Shown: in pieces, positions 21,637-30,271 of the stretch | How positions within the stretch are numbered: position 1 is the first letter of the stretch | How the letters are laid out: each line of letters starts with the position of its first letter | Assembly (NCBI GenBank): GCA_017439425.1 | Contig: JAFSJE010000053.1 | Coordinates: forward strand, 1-51,459 | Length of the DNA stretch: 51,459 nucleotides | Source: Oscillospiraceae bacterium | GTDB taxonomy: Bacteria; Bacillota; Clostridia; Oscillospirales; Oscillospiraceae | Direction: 5' to 3' | The notes under the pieces: generated by a model | The model's database searches: none | Seen by the model: only the letters and a program-made list of their open reading frames with translations | What the model was told of the DNA's origin: nothing | Position numbers and translations under genes: made by a program

Positions 21637-23368
21637 CAGCTATAGGACCGTTGCAATTCAGTACGCAAAAGATGTTTGCGGCGGCAAAAAACGAGCTGGA
21701 AAAGAAATTATCCTGGCGTGCGCAAGATTTCTCCATGACATGGAGCGGGAGGATTTAGAGCTTCACACAAAAGAGCCGGATTTCGTTATTGGCATTATCG
21801 AAAAGCTTGTTGTCCACAAGCAAGGCGAAGATATCAACGGAGAAAGCCTTGTAAATAAGCCACTAAAACTTCAGCCGTGGCAAATCTTTATCGTTTATAA
21901 CGCAGTAGGGTTTTACTACAGAGGCTCAGGCGAGCGCCGCTATAAAGAAGCGTTCATCATGGTTCCGAGAAAATCGGGGAAAACGCTTTTTGTTGCTGCT
22001 CTAGCCTTCGGACTAGCTATGCTGCAAAGAAAGAGCGGGGCAAAAATTTACATTGTTGCAGCCGCACTCAAACAAGCGTGCGAAGCGTTCCAGGACATTG
22101 TCTACACCTTGCAATATCGCGGTATTATTGAGGACTTCCGAAAACGAGACAATAACAACGAGCACAGCCTGCGCTATGAGTTTTACGATGACGATGGTGC
22201 GCCGTGCGGATCGATAGATATCGAAGCACTAGCGGCTAATCCTGATGCACAGGATTCCTTCAATTGCAATATAGCAATCGCCGACGAGATTCACGCTTTT
22301 AAAAAGGCGGCACAATACAACCGCTTCAAGGAAGCCATGAAAGCTTACACGAACAAGCTCATGATCGGCATCACCACCGCCGGCGACAATGTCAACTCTT
22401 TCTGCTACAGAAGAATGGAGTATGGGATAAAGGTCCTTAATGGCATCGTAAAGGATGACAGTTTGTTCTGTTTTATCTCCAGAGCGGATCAGTCAGAAAG
22501 CGGCGATGTTGATTATTTAAGTCCGGAACAGCATGAAAAAGCGAATCCGAGCTACGGCGTCACAATTCGCCCGGAGGACATGAGAAAAGAAGCGCTTCAA
22601 GCGCAGAACGATCCTCAACAGCGAAAAGATTTTTTAAGCCGTTCGCTGAATATTTACACTGCTGCGGTTAAGGCTTGGTTCAACATCGATGAATTCAAGG
22701 CGAGCGACGCCAAGTACAACTGGACACTTGAGGAGCTCGCGAGGCTCCCGATAAAGTGGTACGGCGGTGCGGACCTTTCGAGGATGTATGACCTTACGGC
22801 GGTGGCACTGTACGGTCAATATAAGGGCGTTGATATCATTATCCCACACGGCTTTTTCCCGGTTGCTCAAGCAGCGCAAAAGGCCGATGAAGACAACATT
22901 CCTCTTTTCGGCTGGGAAGAAGACGGATGGCTGACTATTTGCAACAATCCCACAGTAAACATCTCGGATGTTGTGAAATGGTTTACAGGTATGCGAGAAA
23001 AGGGGTTTAAGATCCGACAAGTAGGGCATGACCGGAAGTTTGCCGGAGAAGAGTATTTCCCCGCGATGAAAAAAGCCGGATTTAACATCATAGATCAGCC
23101 GCAATATTACTACCTCAAGTCACAAGGATTTCGACACATAGAAAAGGCCGCAAAAGACGGTCTTTTATATTATCTTCATTCTGAAGCATATGAGTACTGC
23201 GTGGCAAATGTGCACGCGGTAGAAAAAACAGATGATGCAGTTCAGTACGATAAGGTTTTGCCGGACCTCAGAATAGACCTTTTCGACGCCTCGGTTTTTG
23301 CTTGCGTAAGAATGGCCGAGGATATGGAGCACGCCAAAAAGGCTAAGTCCTGGTTTGGCGAAAACTAA
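21626..23368 (+). CDS. terL: Terminase large subunit
   Basis: This 580-residue protein starts at a TTG inside terS. It has the ATPase Walker A variant MVPRKSGKTLF near 112-122, Walker B IAIADEIHAF with the D-E pair at about 220-221, and a C-terminal RNase H-like nuclease with GGADLSRMYDLTAVALYG (first Asp about 377) and DLFDASVFACVRMA near the end. It pumps DNA into the prohead and cuts the concatemer. Confidence 0.97.
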   Translation: MAANSYRTVAIQYAKDVCGGKKRAGKEIILACARFLHDMEREDLELHTKEPDFVIGIIEKLVVHKQGEDINGESLVNKPLKLQPWQIFIVYNAVGFYYRGSGERRYKEAFIMVPRKSGKTLFVAALAFGLAMLQRKSGAKIYIVAAALKQACEAFQDIVYTLQYRGIIEDFRKRDNNNEHSLRYEFYDDDGAPCGSIDIEALAANPDAQDSFNCNIAIADEIHAFKKAAQYNRFKEAMKAYTNKLMIGITTAGDNVNSFCYRRMEYGIKVLNGIVKDDSLFCFISRADQSESGDVDYLSPEQHEKANPSYGVTIRPEDMRKEALQAQNDPQQRKDFLSRSLNIYTAAVKAWFNIDEFKASDAKYNWTLEELARLPIKWYGGADLSRMYDLTAVALYGQYKGVDIIIPHGFFPVAQAAQKADEDNIPLFGWEEDGWLTICNNPTVNISDVVKWFTGMREKGFKIRQVGHDRKFAGEEYFPAMKKAGFNIIDQPQYYYLKSQGFRHIEKAAKDGLLYYLHSEAYEYCVANVHAVEKTDDAVQYDKVLPDLRIDLFDASVFACVRMAEDMEHAKKAKSWFGEN

Positions 23369-23382
23369 TAGGAGTGATTACT

Positions 23383-24582
23383 ATGTCAAAAACAAAAGCG
23401 CAAAGAAACAATGCAAGAGACAGACCCGAAGGAAGCGATAAGCGAAGCGTTGTATGGGTTACGGAGCAAAGCCTTGATACGCTCGAGAGCAAAGGCTATA
23501 CAACGCTTGCGCATAATCCCGAGATAATGGCCGCCGTCGACATAATAGCGCGTCTTGTCGGGGCAATGACAATTCATCTGATGCGAAACACAGAAAAAGG
23601 CGACGTAAGGATAAACAACGGAATAAGCGAGATCGTGGATATACGGCCGAATCCGTATATGACACGGTCTAATTTTATACGCTGGGTAGTCCGCACTATG
23701 CTCCTTGAAGGTGATGGCAACTGCGTTGTTCTGCCGAAAACGCACAGAGGATATCTTGCGAGCCTAAACCCCGTTCCGGCGGCGTATACAAGCTTTATTC
23801 CAGACGGTGATTTCGGATATAAGGTTTACATTGCCGGCAAGGAATATGATCCGTCAGATGTTCTTCATTTTGTTTCAAATCCCGGAACCTATTACCCGTG
23901 GATGGGAGAAGGCTACAGAGTAAGTCTTAAAGACGTCGCGGACAACCTGAAGCAAGCGTCCACAACAGCCAAAGGCTTTATGAGCTCGAAATGGAAGCCG
24001 AGCCTTATAGTAAAGGTCGATGCGCTTACAGACGAGTTTGCTTCGCCTGAAGGACGAAGAAAGCTTTTGGACGATTATATTAAGACCGGCGGAGCGGGCG
24101 AGCCGTGGCTTATTCCTGCTGAACAATTCAGCGTAGAGCAAGTTAAACCACTTTCTCTCTCAGATTTGGCCCTCAACGGTTTTGTGGAGCTTGATAAAAA
24201 GACGGTCGCCTCGATCCTTCACGTGCCTGCTTTTGTCCTCGGCGTCGGAGAGTTTAAACGAGACGAGTGGAACAATTTTATTTCCACTTCGATAATGCCG
24301 TTAGCACAGGGCATCCAGCAGGAATTGACGCGCAAACTGCTGATCAGTCCGGAACTTTACTTCCGTTTTAATCCTCGCAGCCTCATGAACTACGACATTA
24401 AAGATCTTGTTGAAGCGGGCGCAGAAATGGTTGACCGAATGGCAATGAGGCGCAACGAATGGCGCGACTGGATGGGGCTTGAGCCAGATCCGGATATGGA
24501 CGCGCTTCTCGCCCTCGAAAACTATATCCCAGCTGACAGGTTGGGAGACCAGAAAAAATTAACGGGAGGTGAAAACGGATGA
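23383..24582 (+). CDS. Portal protein (HK97 family)
   Basis: This 399-residue protein starts at ATG 23383, placed by an AGGAG site. The body has HNPEIMAAVDIIARLVGAMT, NPYMTRSNFIRWVVRTMLLE, GDGNCVVLPK, FVLGVGEFKRDEWNNFI and the C-terminal MRRNEWRDWMGLEPD typical of the family. It forms the dodecameric DNA gate of the head. It overlaps the protease gene by 4 bases. Confidence 0.95.
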   Translation: MSKTKAQRNNARDRPEGSDKRSVVWVTEQSLDTLESKGYTTLAHNPEIMAAVDIIARLVGAMTIHLMRNTEKGDVRINNGISEIVDIRPNPYMTRSNFIRWVVRTMLLEGDGNCVVLPKTHRGYLASLNPVPAAYTSFIPDGDFGYKVYIAGKEYDPSDVLHFVSNPGTYYPWMGEGYRVSLKDVADNLKQASTTAKGFMSSKWKPSLIVKVDALTDEFASPEGRRKLLDDYIKTGGAGEPWLIPAEQFSVEQVKPLSLSDLALNGFVELDKKTVASILHVPAFVLGVGEFKRDEWNNFISTSIMPLAQGIQQELTRKLLISPELYFRFNPRSLMNYDIKDLVEAGAEMVDRMAMRRNEWRDWMGLEPDPDMDALLALENYIPADRLGDQKKLTGGENG

Positions 24583-25145
24583 TATGTCAGAGAACAAGCG
24601 CAGCGCGCGACGGTGAGTTTAAAACCCGTGCTGAAAACGGCAAACGGTACATCGAAGGCTATTTTGTGGTTTACGGCGCACGTTACGAAATCTTCAAAGA
24701 CGCGACAGAGACAGTCGACAGAGGGGCTTTTGACCTTGCTAGAGATTCAGACGTCCGAGCGCTTACAAATCACGACACAACGCTGGTGCTGGGTCGAACG
24801 ACAGCGGGCACGCTAACACTTCGAGACGATGACTACGGGCTTTGGGGTTCAATCGAGATTAACGAAAACGACCAGGACGCAGTTAATCAATGGGAGCGGG
24901 TCAACCGCCGGGATGTAACGCAGTGCTCTTTTGGCTTCGATATTCTCGATGAAGAATTTATCGAGAAAGACGACGGCAAAACAGAGTGGCACATTCGGAA
25001 GGTGAAGCTTTATGAAGTTTCGGTCGTCACCTTCCCGGCATATGAAGCGACCGGAGTCTCGGCTCGTAAGGCTGAGCTTGAAACAATCAAAAAGCGAAAG
25101 CTTGAAAAATGGCGCAGTGAAATGCGCTCAAAAATTGGAGGTTAA
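24579..25145 (+). CDS. HK97-type prohead protease
   Basis: This 188-residue protein has GYFVVYGARYEIFKDATETV, DRGAF, LTNHDTTLVLGRT with the active His at residue 65, GLWGSIEINENDQD and RRDVTQCSFGFDI with the active Ser at 117. It is a herpes-assemblin-like serine protease that removes the capsid delta domain during head maturation. Confidence 0.95.
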   Translation: MICQRTSAARDGEFKTRAENGKRYIEGYFVVYGARYEIFKDATETVDRGAFDLARDSDVRALTNHDTTLVLGRTTAGTLTLRDDDYGLWGSIEINENDQDAVNQWERVNRRDVTQCSFGFDILDEEFIEKDDGKTEWHIRKVKLYEVSVVTFPAYEATGVSARKAELETIKKRKLEKWRSEMRSKIGG

Positions 25146-25148
25146 TTT

Positions 25149-26852
25149 ATGGCACTCAAAGCACTGATGCTTAGAAGAAGCATCGAAAACAAAAAGGCTG
25201 AGCTTCAGAAACTTCTCGACCTCGATGAAGGCTTCAAAACCCGCGAAGCGGAACTCGAGCAGTCCATTGAAGAGGCTACGGAGCCAGAACAGCAGGCGGC
25301 GGTTGAAGAGGAAGTCAACAAGTATGATGAAGAGCATACTGCACATGAAGCTGCGAAAGATACGTTGAATCGCGAGATCGAAGATCTCGAAAATCAGCTT
25401 GCGGAAGCCGAGCGCTCAGCAGAGAAGCCCGCAATTCGCGAGACAAAGAAAAACGCCGAAAGGAAGTATTCAAACATGGAAACTATCAACATTCGTTCCC
25501 TTAAGATGGGGCAGAGAGTTTTTGACGCGCTGCCCGAAGATTACCGTAGAGCTATCGTTGCACAGGATGATGTTAAAAAATTCCTGACCGAGCTTCGCTC
25601 CTTGAAAGGGCAGACGCGCGCAGTCAGCGGTGCAGAGCTCACCGTCCCGGTTGTGTTCCTTGACCTTATAACCGAGAATATGTACCGCTATTCAAAGCTC
25701 ATGAACCGCGTCCGCGCTCGCAATATTCGCGGAGAGGCTCGACAGACCGTAGCGGGAACGATTCCACAGGCGGTTTGGACCGAAGCGTGCGGCGCCATAA
25801 ATCAGCTCAACTTCACGTTCAATCAGGTCACTCTCGACAACTACAAGGTCGCGGGATTTGTTCCCGTCTGCAACGCCATCCTTGAGGACAGCGACATCGC
25901 CCTTGCGTCTTACATCGTAGAAATGATCTCAGAATCTCTCGGTTACGCAAAGGATGCTGCAATCCTCTACGGTACCGGCAATAAGATGCCCCTCGGCATT
26001 GTCACTCGACTTGCGCAGACCTCCAAGCCTGCAACTTATCCGGTCAACGCGCCGGAGTGGGTAGATGTGCACAACACAAATATCAAGACGATTGCCGCCA
26101 ATCTTACCGGCGCGGAGTTCTGGGCGGCGCTCAACGACGCCTGCGCAAACACATTCACTCGTTACAGTCGCGGTCGTCAGTTCTGGGCAATGAACAGCAA
26201 AACCCATTCCAAGCTCATGAGCAAGGCGATCACCTTTACGGCAACAGGTGATGTAGTAGCAAACGTTTACGGCACGCTTCCCATCGTAAATGGAGACATC
26301 GACGTTCTCGAATTTATCCCTGACGGCGACATTATCGGCGGCTACGGCGACCTTTATCTTTGGGCGCAGCGCGAAAAGATGACTATCGGTATGGACGACG
26401 TAGGTCGTACCAACCGCATTCTCGACGAGACTATCTTCTTCGGCAAGGAGCGAGCAGACGGAACCCCCGTAATTGCCGGCGCGTTTGTTGCGATCAACAT
26501 CAACGGGAGCACTCCGACTACAACCTATAGCTTCCCGAGCGATACGGCTAACGATGCAGATCTTCAGGACCTTACTATCGGTTCACTCACGCTTTCCCCG
26601 ACTTTCGACCCTGAAAATCAGGCTTACACCGCTTCGGCCGCTAATAACGTGGCCTCTGTCGCTGTTAATGCTACGCCTGCAATGGTAGCTGCCGGCGTTT
26701 CTGTTTCCGTCACCAGCGGTAATACCACAAAGAACGTTAATAACGGCGGTAACGCCTCTCTTGCGGTTGGGGCCAACACCATCGCTATCACAGTTGCTAA
26801 CGGCACAGCTGCAAAAGTTTACACCGTTACCGTCACGCGCGCTGGAGCTTAA
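25149..26852 (+). CDS. Major capsid protein with a C-terminal cadherin-like beta-sandwich domain
   Basis: This 567-residue protein has an N-terminal coiled-coil delta domain (about 1-115), then the HK97 fold (VSGAELTVPVVFLDLITENM, QAVWTEACGAINQLNFTFNQ, VAGFVPVCNAILEDSDIALA, DAAILYGTGNKMPLGIV). After the fold ends near residue 460 comes an extra domain of about 95 residues (LTLSPTFDPENQAYTASAAN, VAVNATPAMVAAGVSVSV, YTVTVTR). This matches the cadherin-like beta-sandwich (PF12733) pattern and should sit on the outer capsid surface. Cleavage probably falls between the coiled coil and the MET-INIRS region. Confidence 0.93.
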   Translation: MALKALMLRRSIENKKAELQKLLDLDEGFKTREAELEQSIEEATEPEQQAAVEEEVNKYDEEHTAHEAAKDTLNREIEDLENQLAEAERSAEKPAIRETKKNAERKYSNMETINIRSLKMGQRVFDALPEDYRRAIVAQDDVKKFLTELRSLKGQTRAVSGAELTVPVVFLDLITENMYRYSKLMNRVRARNIRGEARQTVAGTIPQAVWTEACGAINQLNFTFNQVTLDNYKVAGFVPVCNAILEDSDIALASYIVEMISESLGYAKDAAILYGTGNKMPLGIVTRLAQTSKPATYPVNAPEWVDVHNTNIKTIAANLTGAEFWAALNDACANTFTRYSRGRQFWAMNSKTHSKLMSKAITFTATGDVVANVYGTLPIVNGDIDVLEFIPDGDIIGGYGDLYLWAQREKMTIGMDDVGRTNRILDETIFFGKERADGTPVIAGAFVAININGSTPTTTYSFPSDTANDADLQDLTIGSLTLSPTFDPENQAYTASAANNVASVAVNATPAMVAAGVSVSVTSGNTTKNVNNGGNASLAVGANTIAITVANGTAAKVYTVTVTRAGA

Positions 26853-26872
26853 TTCCGGAAGGAAGAAGATGA

Positions 26873-27169
26873 ATGAGCTCATCCGATATTCTTGTGCTTG
26901 TTAAAGCAAATCTCGGCATAGTCTCTGCTGCTACGGTTTACGATGATTCCCTAATACATCTTATTCAGGTCTCGGAGGAAGAAATTAAACGAGAAGGAGT
27001 AACTCTTGATTATCGTTCCTCCGCGGACATTAACCTAATCGTAATGTATACATCGTGGATGTGGCGAAAGCGCGACGCCGACACTGGCATGCCGAGAATG
27101 TTACGTTATCAGCTCAACAACAGAATCCTCAGCGAGAAAGCGAAAACTTCTGCGTTGGCAGAATCCTAA
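26873..27169 (+). CDS. Head-tail connector (gp6-like)
   Basis: This 98-residue protein starts MSSSDILVLVKANLGIVSAA. YDDSLIHLIQVSEEEIKREG and TSWMWRKRDADTGMPRML show the helical gp6/YqbG-like pattern of ring proteins that bind under the portal. A GGAAGGAAG site precedes it. It comes right after the capsid gene, as expected. Confidence 0.85.
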   Translation: MSSSDILVLVKANLGIVSAATVYDDSLIHLIQVSEEEIKREGVTLDYRSSADINLIVMYTSWMWRKRDADTGMPRMLRYQLNNRILSEKAKTSALAES

Positions 27170-27180
27170 GGGGTGAAATT

Positions 27181-27882
27181 ATGCCGGAAACATCAGCAAA
27201 GTTAATTGCTGTGACATATTCTGACAGCCCTCTTGGGACAAAGGCTGCAACAGAAACAGTAACGGAAATCCCTTGCGAGGTTAATAGCGTAGGCCGCACA
27301 GAATTCTATGCGGCCTACAATTCCGGCTTTTTGCCTGAATATCTGGTTACAACACACTCTGCAAACTACGGCGGGCAAGGAATTATCGACATTCTCACAG
27401 CATCCGGAGAGGTTAGGTGTGACATCTATAGGACATATAACAAGGGAGCGGGAACTGTAGAGCTTTACTGCGTAAAGAAGAATCTTGCAGTTCCGACCGT
27501 GTTCACGCTTTGGACCGGGGGTAGGATAGTAAAGCTTTACGGAGCTTATCTGAGCGGGAACGATTCTGTGTCAAGGGAAACGAACGGGAAAGTGTCCGAC
27601 GGTACGGTTACGCTCATCCTTCCTCAGTCGCTCAAAGCCTTTTGCGGCGATGTGAGGGTCGGCTATGTCCGCCCGAAAGCCTATGCCGCTATGAGCGACG
27701 AAGAAAAGGCGGAGTCATTCTATATTGATTCTTCCTGCTTTTTTGCGGTGGGAGATATAGACGTCGAGGGGAAATATCAAGCGATCAATGCAGCGTATGA
27801 TGAAGTTTATCTCGTTAAGGGAGTCGCTGTTAAGAATAACGGCAAGCCAGACACCGAGTATATCGAGGTGACCGGAAAATGA
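27181..27882 (+). CDS. Phage structural protein, head-tail region
   Basis: This 233-residue protein starts at ATG 27181. An upstream in-frame extension overlaps the connector and is ignored. It is beta-rich (VNSVGRTEFYAAYNSGFLPE, FTLWTGGRIVKLYGAYLSGN, YIDSSCFFAVGDIDVEGKYQ). The position suggests a head-completion or neck protein. I cannot name the family. Confidence 0.7.
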   Translation: MPETSAKLIAVTYSDSPLGTKAATETVTEIPCEVNSVGRTEFYAAYNSGFLPEYLVTTHSANYGGQGIIDILTASGEVRCDIYRTYNKGAGTVELYCVKKNLAVPTVFTLWTGGRIVKLYGAYLSGNDSVSRETNGKVSDGTVTLILPQSLKAFCGDVRVGYVRPKAYAAMSDEEKAESFYIDSSCFFAVGDIDVEGKYQAINAAYDEVYLVKGVAVKNNGKPDTEYIEVTGK

Positions 27883-28292
27883 TAATTCGAACAAGCGTAC
27901 GCGCTCAGCTGCCGGGCAAGAATTGGCTTACGAAAAAATGCTCGGCTGCTGAGCATTCGCTTGCGGTACAAGCTGAGCGAGACTCAAGACCGTTTATCCC
28001 ACGAGCGTCCGGCCGGCTGAGATCCTCCGGAAAGGTAATCGGAAATGTTATCTCCTGGAACACGCCTTATGCAGCCGCCATGTATTACGAGAATGTCATG
28101 GTTGATCCGAAGACGAATGCCGCAGGATTCCGCACTTCTAAAGGCTGGAGAAGCCGCCACGGCGTCAAGAAGATACGCAGTAACCGCAAATACCGCTATT
28201 CAGAAGGCGGCGGTCAGTGGTTTACTCGCGCGAAAGAAAAGAATATTCAAAAATGGCTGATACAAGCGGAGCGGGAGGTAAACGGAAAGTGA
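27879..28292 (+). CDS. Minor capsid / neck protein (Minor_capsid_2-like)
   Basis: This 137-residue protein has AVQAERDSRPFIPRASGRLR and SSGKVIG then WNTPYAAAMYYENV, with a late GQWFTRAKEKN. This is the pattern of the minor capsid/gp10-like neck proteins of Firmicutes phages. It overlaps both neighbours by 4 bases. Confidence 0.75.
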   Translation: MIIRTSVRAQLPGKNWLTKKCSAAEHSLAVQAERDSRPFIPRASGRLRSSGKVIGNVISWNTPYAAAMYYENVMVDPKTNAAGFRTSKGWRSRHGVKKIRSNRKYRYSEGGGQWFTRAKEKNIQKWLIQAEREVNGK

Positions 28293-28720
28293 ATTTCTTA
28301 TCACGAGAGGCAATGGAAGAGGTTAGAGACGCAGTAAAAGCATGGCTTCAAAGTTGCCCGGAACTGCCACTGCCTGATATCACCTTTGAGGATTTGCCTG
28401 CAAATAACACAGGCATTGCTTTCGAAACGGCGCAATCGGCGGTTTACTTGCAGAAATACATTCTCGGCGGATATCGAGCGCAATATCAGTTTAGAATTGT
28501 TTACCGCATTATTCCGTCCGACGACAACGACGCGCTGGAAGCAAACAGGCGTCTTACGGCAATTGCAAACTGGTGTGAAGAATCGGAAGAAAAACCGCAG
28601 CTCACGGATGCAGTAAACATTAGAATTGAGCGCACAAGCGACGCCGCCATCCTCGCAGCATATGAGGACGGCACAGAAGACTATGGAATAGATTTAACAT
28701 TAACATGGGAGGTCATATAA
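28289..28720 (+). CDS. Minor structural protein, possible tail terminator
   Basis: This 143-residue protein starts at GTG 28289 in a GTGA overlap, with GGAGG at about 28275. It shows FLSREAMEEVRDAVKAWLQS, QSAVYLQKYILGGYRAQYQF, NRRLTAIANWCEE and a last strand EDYGIDLTLTWEVI, resembling phage tail-completion/terminator proteins. It directly precedes the tail tube gene, where the terminator gene usually lies. Confidence 0.7.
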   Translation: MNFLSREAMEEVRDAVKAWLQSCPELPLPDITFEDLPANNTGIAFETAQSAVYLQKYILGGYRAQYQFRIVYRIIPSDDNDALEANRRLTAIANWCEESEEKPQLTDAVNIRIERTSDAAILAAYEDGTEDYGIDLTLTWEVI

Positions 28721-29248
28721 ATGGCTGAATTAACCTTTAATACCCCTGCGGGTCAGACGATTGACCGTGAAATGTACTTGATGTGCTTAAACACCGGCAC
28801 ATCTGAAGTCCCGGTATGGAGTCCGCTTGGCCGGAGAACTCCGGAAAGCAGCGCAGAGTATGACTGGGGCGGAGAGACAAGCAGAGATATTCTCGGCAAA
28901 GTACGTACTAATGTGGACAAGCCGGTTATCAATCAGGCCTTTGATCCGCTTCCTCTTGACTCAGGAGATCCTGCAATCGTAAAGCTCTGGAACCTTGCCG
29001 TTAAAGATCAGAACGCAGCCGCACTCGGAGCGATGGATATCCTTATCGTTCACCTTTACGCAGGCACAGCGAACACGGCGGTGTTTGCAGAGCGTTACAC
29101 TGGTTCTGCGATTCGTAACAGCGGTCTTGGCGGAGCTGGCAACGGAAACAACTCTATGCCTATTCAGGTCACACCTGGCGGAGATCGCATAACCGGCACT
29201 GCCGCCGTGTCTAACGGTGTAATTACGTTTACACCCGACGCAGCCTAA
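28721..29248 (+). CDS. Major tail tube protein
   Basis: This 175-residue protein (MAELTFNTPAGQTIDREMYL, then PVWSPLGRRTPESSAEYDWG, DPLPLDSGDPAIVKLWNLAV) matches siphophage tail tube proteins, with the R-T-P-E-S-S-x-E-x-D-W motif of the family. It starts on the base after the upstream stop. Confidence 0.9.
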   Translation: MAELTFNTPAGQTIDREMYLMCLNTGTSEVPVWSPLGRRTPESSAEYDWGGETSRDILGKVRTNVDKPVINQAFDPLPLDSGDPAIVKLWNLAVKDQNAAALGAMDILIVHLYAGTANTAVFAERYTGSAIRNSGLGGAGNGNNSMPIQVTPGGDRITGTAAVSNGVITFTPDAA

Positions 29249-29275
29249 CAACGGCTATGAACAGGAGAGAAGAAA

Positions 29276-29698
29276 ATGGAAAAGCTCAGCATTAACCGCG
29301 GCATAAAAGAGTTCGAGGTTGCCGAAGGAGTTACGGTTGCTTTCAACCCGGCAGATATCGGCTTTATAAGCCGCCTTTTTTCGGAGTTTGAAGGGCTTAC
29401 GGAAAAGGACAAGGAATGGCGAGAAAAGCTTAAGGCGGAGAAAGACCCGCACAGAGTGGTTGAGCTCTTCGAAGAGGGCGGCACAATGTTTGCCAATGCA
29501 ATCGACAACGTCCTCGGAGAAGGCGTAACGGCGGCTTTTTGCGGCGGCGTTTCCGTTCTCGCAATTAGCGAAGGGCTGCCTATCTGGGCGCTTATCCTGC
29601 TTGAGATCATAAGCAAGTGCGACGATAATATCACAGCTCAGATGCAGGTGGAAAATCCTAAGCTTAAAAAATATATAGAAAAGTATGGCAGGAAGTGA
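29276..29698 (+). CDS. Tail assembly chaperone-like protein
   Basis: This 140-residue protein (MEKLSINRGIKEFEVAEGVT, VAFNPADIGFISRLFSEFEG) lies between the tube and Gp15 genes. By place and helical content it is the gpG-like chaperone. The next gene is in the same frame after a normal stop, so the lambda-type frameshift is not used. Confidence 0.8.
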   Translation: MEKLSINRGIKEFEVAEGVTVAFNPADIGFISRLFSEFEGLTEKDKEWREKLKAEKDPHRVVELFEEGGTMFANAIDNVLGEGVTAAFCGGVSVLAISEGLPIWALILLEIISKCDDNITAQMQVENPKLKKYIEKYGRK

Positions 29699-29704
29699 TT
29701 GCTA

Positions 29705-30271
29705 ATGGAATTTGGTTTACCGACGACTGTTGAAATAGATGGAGAGCCGGTTGCCATCCGCAGCGATTACAGAGTTATACTCGATATATTGGTAGCACTC
29801 GGCAATCCGGAATTCAGCAATGAGGAAAAGATTGCCGTAGTGCTACTTTGCTTTTATCCGGATTACGACAAGCTGAAAGAAACGCAGTATGAAGAAGCGA
29901 TTAAGCGCTTCAATGTTTTTGTTAATGGCGGCAAAGAGGAAAGCAAAGATAAGAAATCTCCGCGCCTTATGGACTGGGAACAGGACTACGATATGATTAT
30001 TGCGCCTATCAATCGAACCATTGGAACCGAAATCAGGGCGCTTGAATATCTTCACTGGTGGACCTTTCTCGCCGCTTATAACGAGATCGGAGATTGCCTG
30101 TTCTCACAGGTGGTGAGAATCCGGGACAAGCAAGCGCGGGGCAAGCCGCTTGATAAGCTCGACAGAGAATTTGCTAGCCGCAATGCAAATATCATAAACC
30201 TCAAAAACAAATACACTAAAGCTGAGGATGAAACAATCTCGGCATGGATGGGAGGTGTAAAGAATGCCTGA
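29705..30271 (+). CDS. Bacteriophage Gp15-like protein
   Basis: This 188-residue protein (MEFGLPTTVEIDGEPVAIRS, DYRVILDILVAL, YPDYDKLKETQYEEAIKRF, EIRALEYLHWWTFLAAYNEI, FSQVVRIRDKQARGKPLDK) matches the Gp15 family located between chaperone and tape measure genes. It likely assists tail assembly. An in-frame TTG at 29699 is possible but ATG 29705 is preferred. Confidence 0.9.
   Translation: MEFGLPTTVEIDGEPVAIRSDYRVILDILVALGNPEFSNEEKIAVVLLCFYPDYDKLKETQYEEAIKRFNVFVNGGKEESKDKKSPRLMDWEQDYDMIIAPINRTIGTEIRALEYLHWWTFLAAYNEIGDCLFSQVVRIRDKQARGKPLDKLDREFASRNANIINLKNKYTKAEDETISAWMGGVKNA

Noticed and set aside
29660-29710. Programmed frameshift in the tail chaperone genes
   Set aside because: An A-rich run is present, but the Gp15-like gene is in the same frame as the chaperone after a normal stop and has its own ATG.
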